Below are positions 15,985 to 24,339 of a stretch of 30,355 bases of DNA, piece after piece (position 1 is the stretch's first letter; each line of letters starts with the position of its first letter). The notes under the pieces were generated by a model. The model made no database searches. It worked only from the letters and a program-made list of their open reading frames with translations, and was not told the DNA's origin. This stretch comes from Chitinophaga pinensis. GTDB lineage: Bacteria > Bacteroidota > Bacteroidia > Flavobacteriales_D > Crocinitomicaceae. A program made the translations under genes and the position numbers. The stretch lies in the NCBI GenBank assembly GCA_945870115.1, contig CAMBRH010000003.1:1-30355 (forward strand), written 5' to 3'.

Positions 15985-17652
15985 CTAAAAAACCAAATAT
16001 GCAAATCCTTTTGTCGTATCAGAAACCAATTGATATACCAAAACGATTATTACAACTACTGAAATTACTTGATAATATATTGGCATTCTTGTGTATTTTT
16101 CTTCCACTTTACTTTTCCAAAGAGCTGGTAACCAATGAAGAATAAATCCAATTATTACAACAATTAATACATGGTAAAATGCACCAATAAAATTGCCAAA
16201 TATTTCTCCTGAAAATTGAAATTTGGAATAAATGTGGTCTAAAAATTTTCCTGGTGCAGCTTTTTCTTGAAAAACAAACCAAATCCGTGTGAATGTAATG
16301 AAATTAAAAGTGATAAAAATTTTCCAAAAGCGAGTGATTAAAAGTTGTGAATTTTCATAAGGACTAATTTTTTTCCAATAATTATAAACTACCAAAGCAA
16401 TTCCATTCATGGTTCCCCAAATTACAAAACTTTCACTTGGACCGTGCCACAAACCTCCCACAATCATGGTGATTAATAAATTCAAATCACGGTGAACAAA
16501 CTTTTTGAAATTTGGAATAAAATAAATTAATATTAAATACAAAGCGGTGATTCCTAAATAAATATAAATTAATTCATACCATTGTGTGATGAAAATTAAA
16601 AAGACTAGAATCACAAAAATCATGATGTATGAACCAAGACCACCCGTTTTATTTCCTCCTAATGGAATATACAAATATTCTCTAAAAAACGCACCCAATG
16701 AACGGTGCCACCTTCTCCAAAACTCACCAACATTGATTGCTTTATAAGGTGAATCGAAGTTTTTTGTCAAGTTAAATCCCATCAAACGTGCAATTCCAGT
16801 TGCAATGTCGGTGTAACCAGAAAAATCACCATAAATGTAAAGCGAATACGACCACATGGCAATAATTCCCACAAATCCGGGATAAGCTTCTGGCGTATCA
16901 ACAACTTTATCAATAAAATGTACGGCTATGTAATCTGCAAAAATTAATTTTTTGATTAAACCCTTTACAATCTGAATACTAGCCCACGAAAAATCAATTT
17001 TATCTAAATGATAAGGCTTGTAAATTTGAGGAATAAAATCCTTCGCTTTCGCAATTGGCCCCAAAACTACTTGCGGAAAAAATGTGGCATAAAAGGTATA
17101 ATCAAATACATTTTTTACAGGATCAACTTCTTTTCTGTAAACATCTACGATGTAAGAAATACTTTGGAAAGTGATGAATGAAACTCCTGCTGCTGCGAAT
17201 AATTTTGTATCGAAAGAACCTTTTCCAAAGAAGCCATTTCCCCACAAAGCAAATTGATTTAGAAGTTCAAATTTTGTGTGAAATAAAGCATTAAATGATT
17301 CGGTGAAAAAGAAACCATATTTGAAGTAAATTAGCACCAAAATATTCAAAGAAACTCCAATAATTAATGCTTTTTTTCGTTTTTTGATGTCACCTGATTT
17401 TGAAATCCAATTTCCAATGGCAAAATTCCAAAACATACTTCCTATTAGAAATAAAACAAATAATTTTGCTGTTTTGTAATAGAAAAATAAGGAAACAAGG
17501 GTGATAAAAATACTTCTCACCAATTTTTTTTGATGCAAAAATGAAAAGACAAAAAGCATCAAAATAAAGAACAACCAAAAATCCAAAACCGTAAAAGTCA
17601 AGGGTTTTAGTGTTCCTAAATCAATGTTAAATATTTGATAAATCCGATCCAT
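15985..17652 (-). CDS. MBOAT-family O-acyltransferase (AlgI/DltB/PatA-like)
   Basis: A 555-residue multi-pass membrane protein (about 10-12 hydrophobic segments). Family signatures are FQSISYIVDVYR, FFPQVVLGPI, YGDFSGYTDIATGIARLMG, FDSPYKAINVGEFWRRWHRSLGAFFREYLYIPLGG (H316) and MIVGGLWHGPSESFVIWG (catalytic H403). MBOATs of this type move acyl, usually acetyl, groups from cytoplasmic donors across the membrane for O-acetylation of alginate, peptidoglycan or teichoic acid. It starts 3 bases after the stop of an SGNH gene and is the last gene of an SGNH-SGNH-MBOAT operon, so O-acetylation of an envelope or secreted glycan is the likely role. The acceptor is unknown. Confidence 0.93.
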   Translation of the reverse strand: MDRIYQIFNIDLGTLKPLTFTVLDFWLFFILMLFVFSFLHQKKLVRSIFITLVSLFFYYKTAKLFVLFLIGSMFWNFAIGNWISKSGDIKKRKKALIIGVSLNILVLIYFKYGFFFTESFNALFHTKFELLNQFALWGNGFFGKGSFDTKLFAAAGVSFITFQSISYIVDVYRKEVDPVKNVFDYTFYATFFPQVVLGPIAKAKDFIPQIYKPYHLDKIDFSWASIQIVKGLIKKLIFADYIAVHFIDKVVDTPEAYPGFVGIIAMWSYSLYIYGDFSGYTDIATGIARLMGFNLTKNFDSPYKAINVGEFWRRWHRSLGAFFREYLYIPLGGNKTGGLGSYIMIFVILVFLIFITQWYELIYIYLGITALYLILIYFIPNFKKFVHRDLNLLITMIVGGLWHGPSESFVIWGTMNGIALVVYNYWKKISPYENSQLLITRFWKIFITFNFITFTRIWFVFQEKAAPGKFLDHIYSKFQFSGEIFGNFIGAFYHVLIVVIIGFILHWLPALWKSKVEEKYTRMPIYYQVISVVVIIVLVYQLVSDTTKGFAYLVF

Positions 17653-17655
17653 TTC

Positions 17656-19002
17656 TTAATTTGTTTTCATTTGAAACAAGTTATTTTGCCTTAATTGCAT
17701 TTGTTCCAACCATTTAAGATAAGATTCAAAAAACATTTCTCCTTTCATTCGATAGCCAGATGCTGTAAAATGAACTAAATCTCCGCGCATTAATCCGTTT
17801 CTACTCCATGTTTTTGAAGAACCTAATTCTCCCATAATTCCATAAAAATCCCAAACTGCTGCTTCGTATTTTTTCGCCAGTTGAATAATCATTTCACGTT
17901 CTCTTTCCACATTTTTATTCAAATATTTCTTTTTGTAATAAGCATCATTTGGTACCGTTAATAGAATCGCACAATTTGGATTTGCACGCATAACTATTTG
18001 TAAAACAGAATCTAAATTTGCTCTAAAAACTTCTGGACGAAAACTTGCATAAGGCACATTTGCATCATTTGTTCCGATTGAAAATGCGAAAAAATCTGGT
18101 GGAAACTCTTTTAATTGTTCTTCAAAATATTTGTTTTTCAAATATGTTGGCAAGGAAGCTCCATTTACACCAATCGTATTATAAGAGATACCAGGTTCCT
18201 TATTCGACAATTGAAAACCAAAGATTCTCAAAGTATAATCCATTACTGTATCTCGAGCGAAAAACAAATCAAAGCGCTCCATTTTGTCTGTGAAATAAAC
18301 ATCCGTGTAGCCAATAAGCGGATTGTTTTGTTTTCTTAAAACAAAAATTTCATCTTCACCAAAATTTAATTCATAGGGAAAATCGCCTTTATTGTGGTAA
18401 ATTCTCAAACGATCAAACCCAGGCTTTACTTCGGTTTTATCATAAGCAAAACTCAGTTGAATTGCTGAATCTGGACATTCTACAATTGCTCCCATCAATC
18501 CATAATCAATCGAATCTGGACGGTCAACAGGACTTCTATAGTCTTTCCATTTATTTGGAGATTTGAAAACATAGTTCCACGGATTATTTGTTCCAGCCAA
18601 ATCAAAAGGAAAAATTAAACCTCTTTCTCCTTCCAAACCTTCCCAATTGGTTTGAAGGTAGGTTCGCATTTCATGCGTGTAAATATCCGCTTGTAAGTGA
18701 GATCCTCCAATGTGATAAAAATTCAATTTCCGATCCTTGAACTGAATCATTTGTTGAAAATTGTAAAACAATTTTTCAAAATTGGTACTATTCTCCGTAA
18801 AAAATTGGTAATGATTTCTTTCAAAATGAATGAAAGGATATTTTTCTGTTAAAGTTGAATCAATAACACCAAAAAATACCCGATTTTTATAATTATTCAA
18901 AGAATTACTCTTACGTAAAGTATCTTGCCCGTGAGAATTACACGAAATTAACGATACGACAATGAGTAAAATTCCTAGTATTTGCATAATTATTTTTTTC
19001 AT
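17656..19002 (-). CDS. SGNH/GDSL-family lipoprotein, probable O-acetyltransferase or esterase
   Basis: 448 residues from the start MKKIIMQILG. That ATG overlaps the upstream TGA as ATGA; a start four codons upstream is possible but overlaps more. The signal peptide ends in the lipobox SLISC (Cys21), so it is a lipoprotein. SGNH blocks (numbered from this start): HIGGSHLQAD with Ser101 (Gly replaces the usual Asp of GDS), GVNGAS near 280, FSIGTNDAN with Asn312, and GDLVHFTASGY with Asp408 and His411. A beta-rich region lies between blocks I and II. It is sandwiched between another SGNH gene and the MBOAT gene, so it probably hands on or removes acetyl groups in the periplasm, like AlgJ/AlgX or PatB. 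Confidence 0.88.
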   Translation of the reverse strand: MKKIIMQILGILLIVVSLISCNSHGQDTLRKSNSLNNYKNRVFFGVIDSTLTEKYPFIHFERNHYQFFTENSTNFEKLFYNFQQMIQFKDRKLNFYHIGGSHLQADIYTHEMRTYLQTNWEGLEGERGLIFPFDLAGTNNPWNYVFKSPNKWKDYRSPVDRPDSIDYGLMGAIVECPDSAIQLSFAYDKTEVKPGFDRLRIYHNKGDFPYELNFGEDEIFVLRKQNNPLIGYTDVYFTDKMERFDLFFARDTVMDYTLRIFGFQLSNKEPGISYNTIGVNGASLPTYLKNKYFEEQLKEFPPDFFAFSIGTNDANVPYASFRPEVFRANLDSVLQIVMRANPNCAILLTVPNDAYYKKKYLNKNVEREREMIIQLAKKYEAAVWDFYGIMGELGSSKTWSRNGLMRGDLVHFTASGYRMKGEMFFESYLKWLEQMQLRQNNLFQMKTN

Positions 19003-20465
19003 CTTAATTTCCATTTTGCATATTCAGCTGCAAATGCTTCGTAAAATAATTGCGATGCGATGCTTGACCCTCGTGGGCTAAAATGAATGTAATCTTTTCC
19101 TGCTAAACCTCGTTCAACCCATGAAGGCATTGAGTTTAATCCGCCCATTGCTTCAAACAAATCCCAATATCCTGCACCAACATCTTGTGCGGCTTTTTTC
19201 ATTGAACGCACTAAAACAGGCAAATAAGGATAGGTTTCATAAGCGCCTTCGTAAAAACGAGACATATCACTTGGTCCAATAACCAATATCATGGCATTTG
19301 GTCTTATTCTTTTTAATGCTTGTAATTGTCCTTTAAATTGTTTTGCATAATTTCTTGCAGCAGAACTATCTCTTAAATACGGAACGGAATTCCCACCAAA
19401 TTGCATGATTACTAATTCAACATTTAAATCTGCGTACATTTTACCTAACAGCTGCTGATCTAAGTTACCAAAAAACGTACCACTAGAACCACGCATAGCG
19501 ATGTTATCAACTTGAACACCAATATCTCCTTCCAAAGAAAAGCCTAAAATTGTAGGACTAACAGTACTTGAAAAAACATACCTTAATTTGCCAGCAGAAG
19601 CATCAAAGCTCATCGGTAAAAAATGGTATTTACCATCTTGTTGCAAACTATCTTCGTGAATTACCGTTCCATTTTGAATAATTTTTATGGAACAAGGAGT
19701 AAAACAAGAAGTATAAAATAAATTAACATTGTTGTAAGATCTTGAACGACCAAAAGCAGAACGAGAAGGTTCAATTTCAATCCATCCTTCTTGAATTGTT
19801 GTTCTTGAAGCTCTTTCAGCAGAATCCATATATTCAGGAGTAAATCTTCCTGCACTTCCCATGGCGCCGTAGCGTTTGGACTTCAATTTGGCTCCTCCAA
19901 AAACAGTATATCGGGTAAAATTTGGTGAATACGTTTGTTTGAAACTTTGTGTATTGTAAACATTTACAGTAGGAACTAAGCCTGGACCATTTCCTCCAAA
20001 TTGTTCTTGAATTCTCTGACGTATATATCCTGTCATTCGATCTCCTTCAATTTGAGAATCTCCATAATGTAAGATTCTAATTTTTTTGCTAGTCGCGTTT
20101 TCTAATTTTTCAAAAAATAAATGCAATTTTGATAATCCAGATTCGGCTAAATGAATTTGAGTTGCACTTTCAGTAATTAATTTGCCACCAGATGGTTTTC
20201 CCATCGAACCTTTTGCATTATTATGTTTTGTAAGTGAATCTAAAACAGGTTCTTCGACAATTAAAGTATCCACTTTTTGGATAAACTTTGTTATATCTTT
20301 TGATTTTTTTGGTTTTGGATGAAGGACTTTATTCCAAGAGAGAAAACGAATGTTCATTCCGCCTAAATTCCAGCCTTCTTTTGGTACAAAAAAAGAAATA
20401 CTTGTCAGAATAAGGAAAACTGCAAGAATAAAGAAGGAAATATGTATAGGCTTGTAACTCTTCAT
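18999..20465 (-). CDS. SGNH/GDSL-family membrane-anchored protein, probable O-acetyltransferase or esterase
   Basis: 488 residues starting MKSYKPIHISFF; a frame six codons longer begins at 20483, but that ATG lies inside the -7 box. A single N-terminal membrane segment (FFILAVFLILTSISFFV) is followed by a linker and the SGNH domain: ILHYGDSQIEGDRM with Ser137, QFGGNSVPYL with Asn359, and KDYIHFSPRGS with Asp458 and His461. A beta-sandwich-like insert is inferred between blocks I and III. It is the first gene of the operon with the SGNH lipoprotein (4-base overlap) and the MBOAT protein. It faces the periplasm and likely works on the same glycan. Confidence 0.88.
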   Translation of the reverse strand: MKSYKPIHISFFILAVFLILTSISFFVPKEGWNLGGMNIRFLSWNKVLHPKPKKSKDITKFIQKVDTLIVEEPVLDSLTKHNNAKGSMGKPSGGKLITESATQIHLAESGLSKLHLFFEKLENATSKKIRILHYGDSQIEGDRMTGYIRQRIQEQFGGNGPGLVPTVNVYNTQSFKQTYSPNFTRYTVFGGAKLKSKRYGAMGSAGRFTPEYMDSAERASRTTIQEGWIEIEPSRSAFGRSRSYNNVNLFYTSCFTPCSIKIIQNGTVIHEDSLQQDGKYHFLPMSFDASAGKLRYVFSSTVSPTILGFSLEGDIGVQVDNIAMRGSSGTFFGNLDQQLLGKMYADLNVELVIMQFGGNSVPYLRDSSAARNYAKQFKGQLQALKRIRPNAMILVIGPSDMSRFYEGAYETYPYLPVLVRSMKKAAQDVGAGYWDLFEAMGGLNSMPSWVERGLAGKDYIHFSPRGSSIASQLFYEAFAAEYAKWKLR

Positions 20466-20769
20466 TATGATAATAGCTGGCAAAAGTACAAAGAAATTTT
20501 GAGAGAAAAGGACTGAACAATGAATTTAAAAATAATACAAAAATAAAAATCATGATTTATTTTTTTTGAAATATTTTTATGACTAGTAAAATCATTTTCA
20601 TTGCCACAGCATGTTGAATATATTGAGTTTTAATGGATGATAAAAATCGCAGTTTAATTGATAATCATAATATACTGATTTTCACAAAAGAAATGCTCTG
20701 GTATTGGGACCAATTTTCTACTAATTGTATTTCTTATTTTTTTACCCTATTTTATTCCCAATTTTATAT
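20466..20769. other. 304-bp spacer between nadE and the SGNH-SGNH-MBOAT operon
   Basis: It holds the predicted promoter of the SGNH operon (-7 box 20481-20488, minus) at its left end. The remainder is AT-rich. One plus-strand frame of 46 codons (20633-20773) is present, but with nothing recognisable in it. No RNA gene or repeat was seen. Confidence 0.6.
20481..20488 (-). promoter_or_regulatory. predicted -7 box for the SGNH-SGNH-MBOAT operon
   Basis: TACTTTTG on the minus strand matches TAnnTTTG and sits 15 bases before the chosen start at 20465. It overlaps the alternative ATG at 20483, which decides the start in favour of 20465. The -33 element is only a T-rich run. Confidence 0.55.
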
Positions 20770-21546
20770 TTAAACTAAATATTCTTTTGGAATCAAACAC
20801 ACGGGAATTGGATCCATTTTGTGCCTATTGATTCTATTTAATTTTCGGTATAAATTAAGAACAAAAATTTCTCTTTCAGACAAAGTATTTTCATCTCCTG
20901 TAAATTCCATTGCCCATTCTAATTCTGGATAAGTTGCACCAATTTGATCTTCATCGCTTCTTCCATCTTCCCACAAACCATCTGTTGGTTTTGCACTTTG
21001 AATGGATGAAATAATGTTTAAATGTTTTGAAAGCTGAAAAACCTGTGTTTTTGTTAAATCCGCAATTGGACTAATATCAACTCCTCCGTCACCATATTTT
21101 GTAAAAAAACCGATTCCAAAATCTTCAATTTTATTGCCTGTTCCTGCAACTAAAAGATTATGTGTTTGACCGAGCGCATACAAAGTTGTCATTCTCAAAC
21201 GAGCACGTGTATTTGCCATTGCTAAATGATTTTCATTTGTTTCCGGAGGGAAAATGGCTTCTAATGACTCAAATGTTTGTGTTAAATTAATTTCCAATGA
21301 AGATACATTTGAAAATTTTTGTTTTAAATCTTCGATGTGTTCATGCCCTCTGTCGTATTCCGCTTTCGTCTGGCGAATCGGCATGTTTAAAAGCAATACT
21401 TTTTTACCCGTTTGAGCACATAAAGTTGATGTTACAGCAGAATCAATTCCGCCAGAAATTCCGATTATAAAACCAGAAAGCCCGGCTTTTGAGCAATATG
21501 CTTCAAGCCAGGCTTTAATATGATTGTTTATTTTTTCTAAATCCAA
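20770..21546 (-). CDS. nadE: NAD(+) synthetase, ammonia-dependent
   Basis: Amidates deamido-NAD to NAD with ATP. At 258 residues it lacks the N-terminal glutaminase domain, so it is the NH3-dependent form. The PP-loop is FIIGISGGIDSAVTS (SGGIDS at 31-36). Other motifs are LLNMPIRQT, NTRARLRMTTLYALG, VAGTGNKIEDFGIGFFTKYGDGGVDISPIADLTKTQV, KPTDGLWEDGRSDEDQIG and the C-terminal HKMDPIPVC. It starts five bases after the beta-barrel gene stop, so both are probably one operon. Confidence 0.96.
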   Translation of the reverse strand: MDLEKINNHIKAWLEAYCSKAGLSGFIIGISGGIDSAVTSTLCAQTGKKVLLLNMPIRQTKAEYDRGHEHIEDLKQKFSNVSSLEINLTQTFESLEAIFPPETNENHLAMANTRARLRMTTLYALGQTHNLLVAGTGNKIEDFGIGFFTKYGDGGVDISPIADLTKTQVFQLSKHLNIISSIQSAKPTDGLWEDGRSDEDQIGATYPELEWAMEFTGDENTLSEREIFVLNLYRKLNRINRHKMDPIPVCLIPKEYLV

Positions 21547-21551
21547 TTTCT

Positions 21552-22403
21552 TTAGAAGAATAAAGTCAGTTTTAACATTAATTGTCCTTGAGTTGCAGAA
21601 GGAGCTGTGTATTTTCTATCAGATAAAACACGGTCAGTTCCTAAATCTAATAATGTAAAAGACCTCATTTTATCATCCCCACTTATTCTTTCACCTTTGT
21701 GAATTTGTGTAACTCCAAAATAGTATCCTAATTCAGCAACTAACATAGTTGTACCAGAAAAATTCCACATTGTTCCTCCAGATAATCCAGCGTTAATTTT
21801 TAAGCCTCTAATATCATCCTCTAAAACCATTTCTGTGTTTTCTGCCAATTCTGCAGAATACCCATATTGAATAGAATCTTTAACAAAATTGTATCCTTTA
21901 TCATTAATTTTTCCACCAATTTTGAAGCCAACTCTACCTCCAAACTTTCCGAAATATTGCATGTTTCCAAAAGGTTTTGTTTTCAACATCATAAAAATTG
22001 GAACAGTTAAGTATGTCGTTTTGTATTGTCTTTCTGTAAGAGAAAAAAGGTTGTAATCTTTCAATATTGTTGTTGGATCTTTTTCCTCATATTCATACTT
22101 TTTAACAATATCATTTCCCGAATAATAGTATAATAAAGTATCTTTTGGAGTGTAACTAAAAGATTCAAAATCAAATTCAAGACCAGTATTAATGGTAATT
22201 GTTGAATTCATGTTGTAATTCAAGTTTAAACCTACAGTTCCATCAAATCCAGCACCATTGCTAGTCATGATGTTACTTGTCTTGTTATTGTTTATTCCTG
22301 CACCAAAAGCGATACCGAATTGCATTTTTTTGTCAAATGCTTCTTGAGCGAAAGTAGTTGCGAAAAATCCTAATCCTACCAAAGAAAATATTATTTTTTT
22401 CAT
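21552..22403 (-). CDS. outer-membrane beta-barrel protein (porin-family-like), function unknown
   Basis: 283 residues with a signal peptide (MKKIIFSLVGLGFFATTFAQ). The mature part alternates hydrophobic and polar residues in strands (GTVGLNLNYNMNSTITINTG, FGKFGGRVGFKIGG, LKINAGLSGGTMWNF, VAELGYYFGVT) and ends QGQLMLKLTLFF, a terminal aromatic typical of outer-membrane beta barrels. It resembles the small 8-10-stranded barrel families common in Bacteroidota. It sits between nadE and the divergent gldB. A link to gliding or T9SS is possible from context only. Confidence 0.8.
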   Translation of the reverse strand: MKKIIFSLVGLGFFATTFAQEAFDKKMQFGIAFGAGINNNKTSNIMTSNGAGFDGTVGLNLNYNMNSTITINTGLEFDFESFSYTPKDTLLYYYSGNDIVKKYEYEEKDPTTILKDYNLFSLTERQYKTTYLTVPIFMMLKTKPFGNMQYFGKFGGRVGFKIGGKINDKGYNFVKDSIQYGYSAELAENTEMVLEDDIRGLKINAGLSGGTMWNFSGTTMLVAELGYYFGVTQIHKGERISGDDKMRSFTLLDLGTDRVLSDRKYTAPSATQGQLMLKLTLFF

Positions 22404-22475
22404 GTTAAGTGTTTTTTAAACGTAAATTAAAATTAAAAATATTTTTAAAAGTAGGCAAATTATTTATACTTTGAT

Positions 22476-22483
22476 TACTTTTG
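22476..22483 (+). promoter_or_regulatory. possible -7 box upstream of gldB
   Basis: TACTTTTG matches TAnnTTTG but would leave a leader of about 100 bases before gldB, and no -33 element is clear. Confidence 0.25.
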
Positions 22484-22590
22484 ACTGCAAAAATAAAACA
22501 TTTTATGAAATAGCCACATAAAAATTAAAAATTCAAACAAAAAATAACATGGCGTGTTCCTTGTGACAATTAAAAATAAATTATCAACAC

Positions 22591-23598
22591 ATGACTTACA
22601 AAAATATTTTTTACATTATTATTCTTTTTTTTACTGTAATTTCTTGTAAAAGTGATCCATTAGATGTTAATCCAAGTGAAAAAAACTTGAATATTTCATA
22701 TATTAATTTGGATTCAATTTTTGTACATTCTTCTCTTGAAAACCTCGAAAGAAACATATTTATGTCCAAATTTTCTCAAGGGGAGATTTTGGACTATGAA
22801 CTTGGACATTGTTTAAGGGTTGGTCAATTGGGTGATTCCGGAACTGCTGAAAGAATAAAACTATTCGTTAATGATAAATACATTAAACGTCTAGAGAAAA
22901 AAATTGAATCTAAATTTACAGATTTAAACGAAAGAAAAGCAAAAATTACGGAAGCTTTTGCTTATTTAAATGCTCATTTTCCGAAAGGTAAAACACCAAA
23001 AAATGTTGTCTTTATGAATTCACTTTTTACAAGCAATGTTTTTTGTACAGAAAGTGAAATTGGAATTGGGCTAGAAAGGTATTTAGGACCTAAAACAGAT
23101 GTGATAAAAGAATTGCCAGCTGAACAATTTTTTCAGTGGATAAAAGATCAAATGTTGGATGAATATTTGGAAAGAGATGTTTTAACTGCTTGGATTATGA
23201 CACATTATGTTCCAGAAAAAAAATCAAATACTGCTGAAGCAATTGTAAATTGGGGAAAAATAATTTATTTTACTGAAGCCGCTTTTCCAAATGAAGAAGA
23301 ACGTATTGCATTACGTTATTCTCAAAAAGACTATGATTGGGCATTGGAAAATGAATATGCTTTTTGGAAATATTTGGTTGACGAGAAATTATTGTTCGGA
23401 GAAAATGAACGGGATCAAGCTAACTTTTTAAATGATGCTCCTTTTACTATTGGTTTACCAGAAAAGGGACCAGATCGATTAGGTCAATTTTTAGGTTGGA
23501 GAATTATTCACTCTTATATGGAACAATTTCCTGATACGAGTTTAGAAGAATTATTAAAATTACCTTATAACACAATTTTACAAGAATACGAAGTTTAA
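22591..23598 (+). CDS. gldB: gliding motility lipoprotein GldB
   Basis: 335 residues; N-terminal signal with lipobox FTVISC (Cys19), so a membrane lipoprotein. Recognised from family-typical segments: INLDSIFVHSSLENLERNIF, the region around AYLNAHFPKGKTPKNVVFMNSLF, ESEIGIGLERYLGP, YVPEKKSNTAEAIVNWGKIIYFTEAAFP, WALENEYAFWKYLVDEKLLF, and GPDRLGQFLGWRIIHSYMEQ. GldB is needed for gliding in Flavobacterium johnsoniae, where gldB and gldC are adjacent as here. Its precise biochemical role is not known. The following gldC is 100 bases away, with a hairpin element between them. Confidence 0.92.
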   Translation: MTYKNIFYIIILFFTVISCKSDPLDVNPSEKNLNISYINLDSIFVHSSLENLERNIFMSKFSQGEILDYELGHCLRVGQLGDSGTAERIKLFVNDKYIKRLEKKIESKFTDLNERKAKITEAFAYLNAHFPKGKTPKNVVFMNSLFTSNVFCTESEIGIGLERYLGPKTDVIKELPAEQFFQWIKDQMLDEYLERDVLTAWIMTHYVPEKKSNTAEAIVNWGKIIYFTEAAFPNEEERIALRYSQKDYDWALENEYAFWKYLVDEKLLFGENERDQANFLNDAPFTIGLPEKGPDRLGQFLGWRIIHSYMEQFPDTSLEELLKLPYNTILQEYEV

Positions 23599-23602
23599 CA
23601 AG

Positions 23603-23689
23603 GATTACAAATTAGCAGATTACAAATTACAGATTGCTTCGTATGCAAGAAAATTAATTTGAAAGCGAAGCAATCTGTAATCTGCAATT
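23603..23689 (+). repeat. dispersed inverted-repeat hairpin element, copy B, between gldB and gldC
   Basis: The left arm is 23603-23641 and the right arm 23665-23689. ATTACAGATTGCTTCG in the left arm pairs perfectly with CGAAGCAATCTGTAAT in the right arm (16 bp). The left arm also carries GATTACAAATT repeats. Centre and arms match copy A at 3683-3784 in the same orientation. It begins five bases after the gldB stop and could modulate transcript stability or read-through into gldC. Confidence 0.85.
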
Positions 23690-23698
23690 AAAAGAATT

Positions 23699-24046
23699 AT
23701 GGAGAAAAAAATAACTAAAACATCAGAAATATCAATTAATGTTGGATTGAATGAAAATAATGTTCCAGTGAGAATGTTATGGAATGCTAGCGATGGAAAT
23801 GTTCAAAATGCTGAAGCTCGTTCTATGATGCTTTCCATGTGGGATCCAAATCAAAAAAACACTTTAAAAATTGATTTGTGGACAGAAGAAATGTCAATTG
23901 AAGAAATGAAACAATTTTTTCATCAAACACTTTTAACGATGGCTGATACTTTTGAAAAAGCTACGGGTGAAACATTAATTTCAGAAGATTTAAGAGATTA
24001 TTGTTACCACTTTGCAGAAAAAATGAATATTTTACCTGAGAAATAA
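23699..24046 (+). CDS. gldC: gliding motility protein GldC
   Basis: 115 residues without signal peptide. The conserved sequence begins KTSEISINVGLNENNVPVRMLWNASDG; other typical segments are LSMWDPNQKNTLKIDLWTEEMSIEEMKQFFHQTLLTMADTF and LRDYCYHFAEKM. It is co-oriented with gldB. In F. johnsoniae gldC is not strictly essential but improves motility. A probable terminator follows at 24070-24099. Confidence 0.95.
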   Translation: MEKKITKTSEISINVGLNENNVPVRMLWNASDGNVQNAEARSMMLSMWDPNQKNTLKIDLWTEEMSIEEMKQFFHQTLLTMADTFEKATGETLISEDLRDYCYHFAEKMNILPEK

Positions 24047-24069
24047 ACCTTCTTTTTAAAAAACAAAAC

Positions 24070-24099
24070 CCTTAAACCAACTTGTGATTTAAGGATTTT
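24070..24099 (+). terminator. probable terminator of gldB-gldC
   Basis: CCTTAAA (24070-24076) pairs with TTTAAGG (24088-24094) over an 11-base loop, followed by ATTTTT. The stem is short (7 bp), so it is a moderate candidate. Confidence 0.5.
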
Positions 24100-24155
24100 T
24101 CCTAGAATTTATTTTTTTGAATTACGCATTTGCTTCTCGAAATACTATTTTAAGT

Positions 24156-24268
24156 GGGTTTTGTCATGGTTTTTAACAAAAACACACGCCAAAAACTAAT
24201 CATTTTTAAGTTTGTCCGACGGATTACATCCGTCGTTACAAACATTTGATACCTACGGCATCATGACG
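24156..24268 (-). repeat. dispersed ~113-bp intergenic element, copy 2 (inverted)
   Basis: The reverse complement aligns along its whole length to 8664-8778. The exact 41-base match is 24224-24264. The internal hairpin is kept, with stem CGACGGAT/ATCCGTCG and a 3-base loop instead of 4. Confidence 0.9.
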
Positions 24269-24339
24269 TAAAAATGAAAAAATCTCTTTTTCTACATTTT
24301 TTACTTCAATTAGAGAAGTATTTATTTCAGCTTATTTTC

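Larger units (their letters stand above)
24047..24339. other. 293-bp convergent intergenic region after gldC
   Basis: Contains a weak terminator hairpin (24070-24099) and the inverted copy of the dispersed ~113-bp element (24156-24268). No gene is seen. Confidence 0.7.

Noticed and set aside
20633..20773. 46-codon plus-strand frame starting MDDKNRSLIDNHN between the SGNH operon and nadE
   Set aside because: No recognisable motif, no promoter or leader, the second half is low-complexity aromatic, and it overlaps the nadE end. It may be chance in AT-rich DNA.
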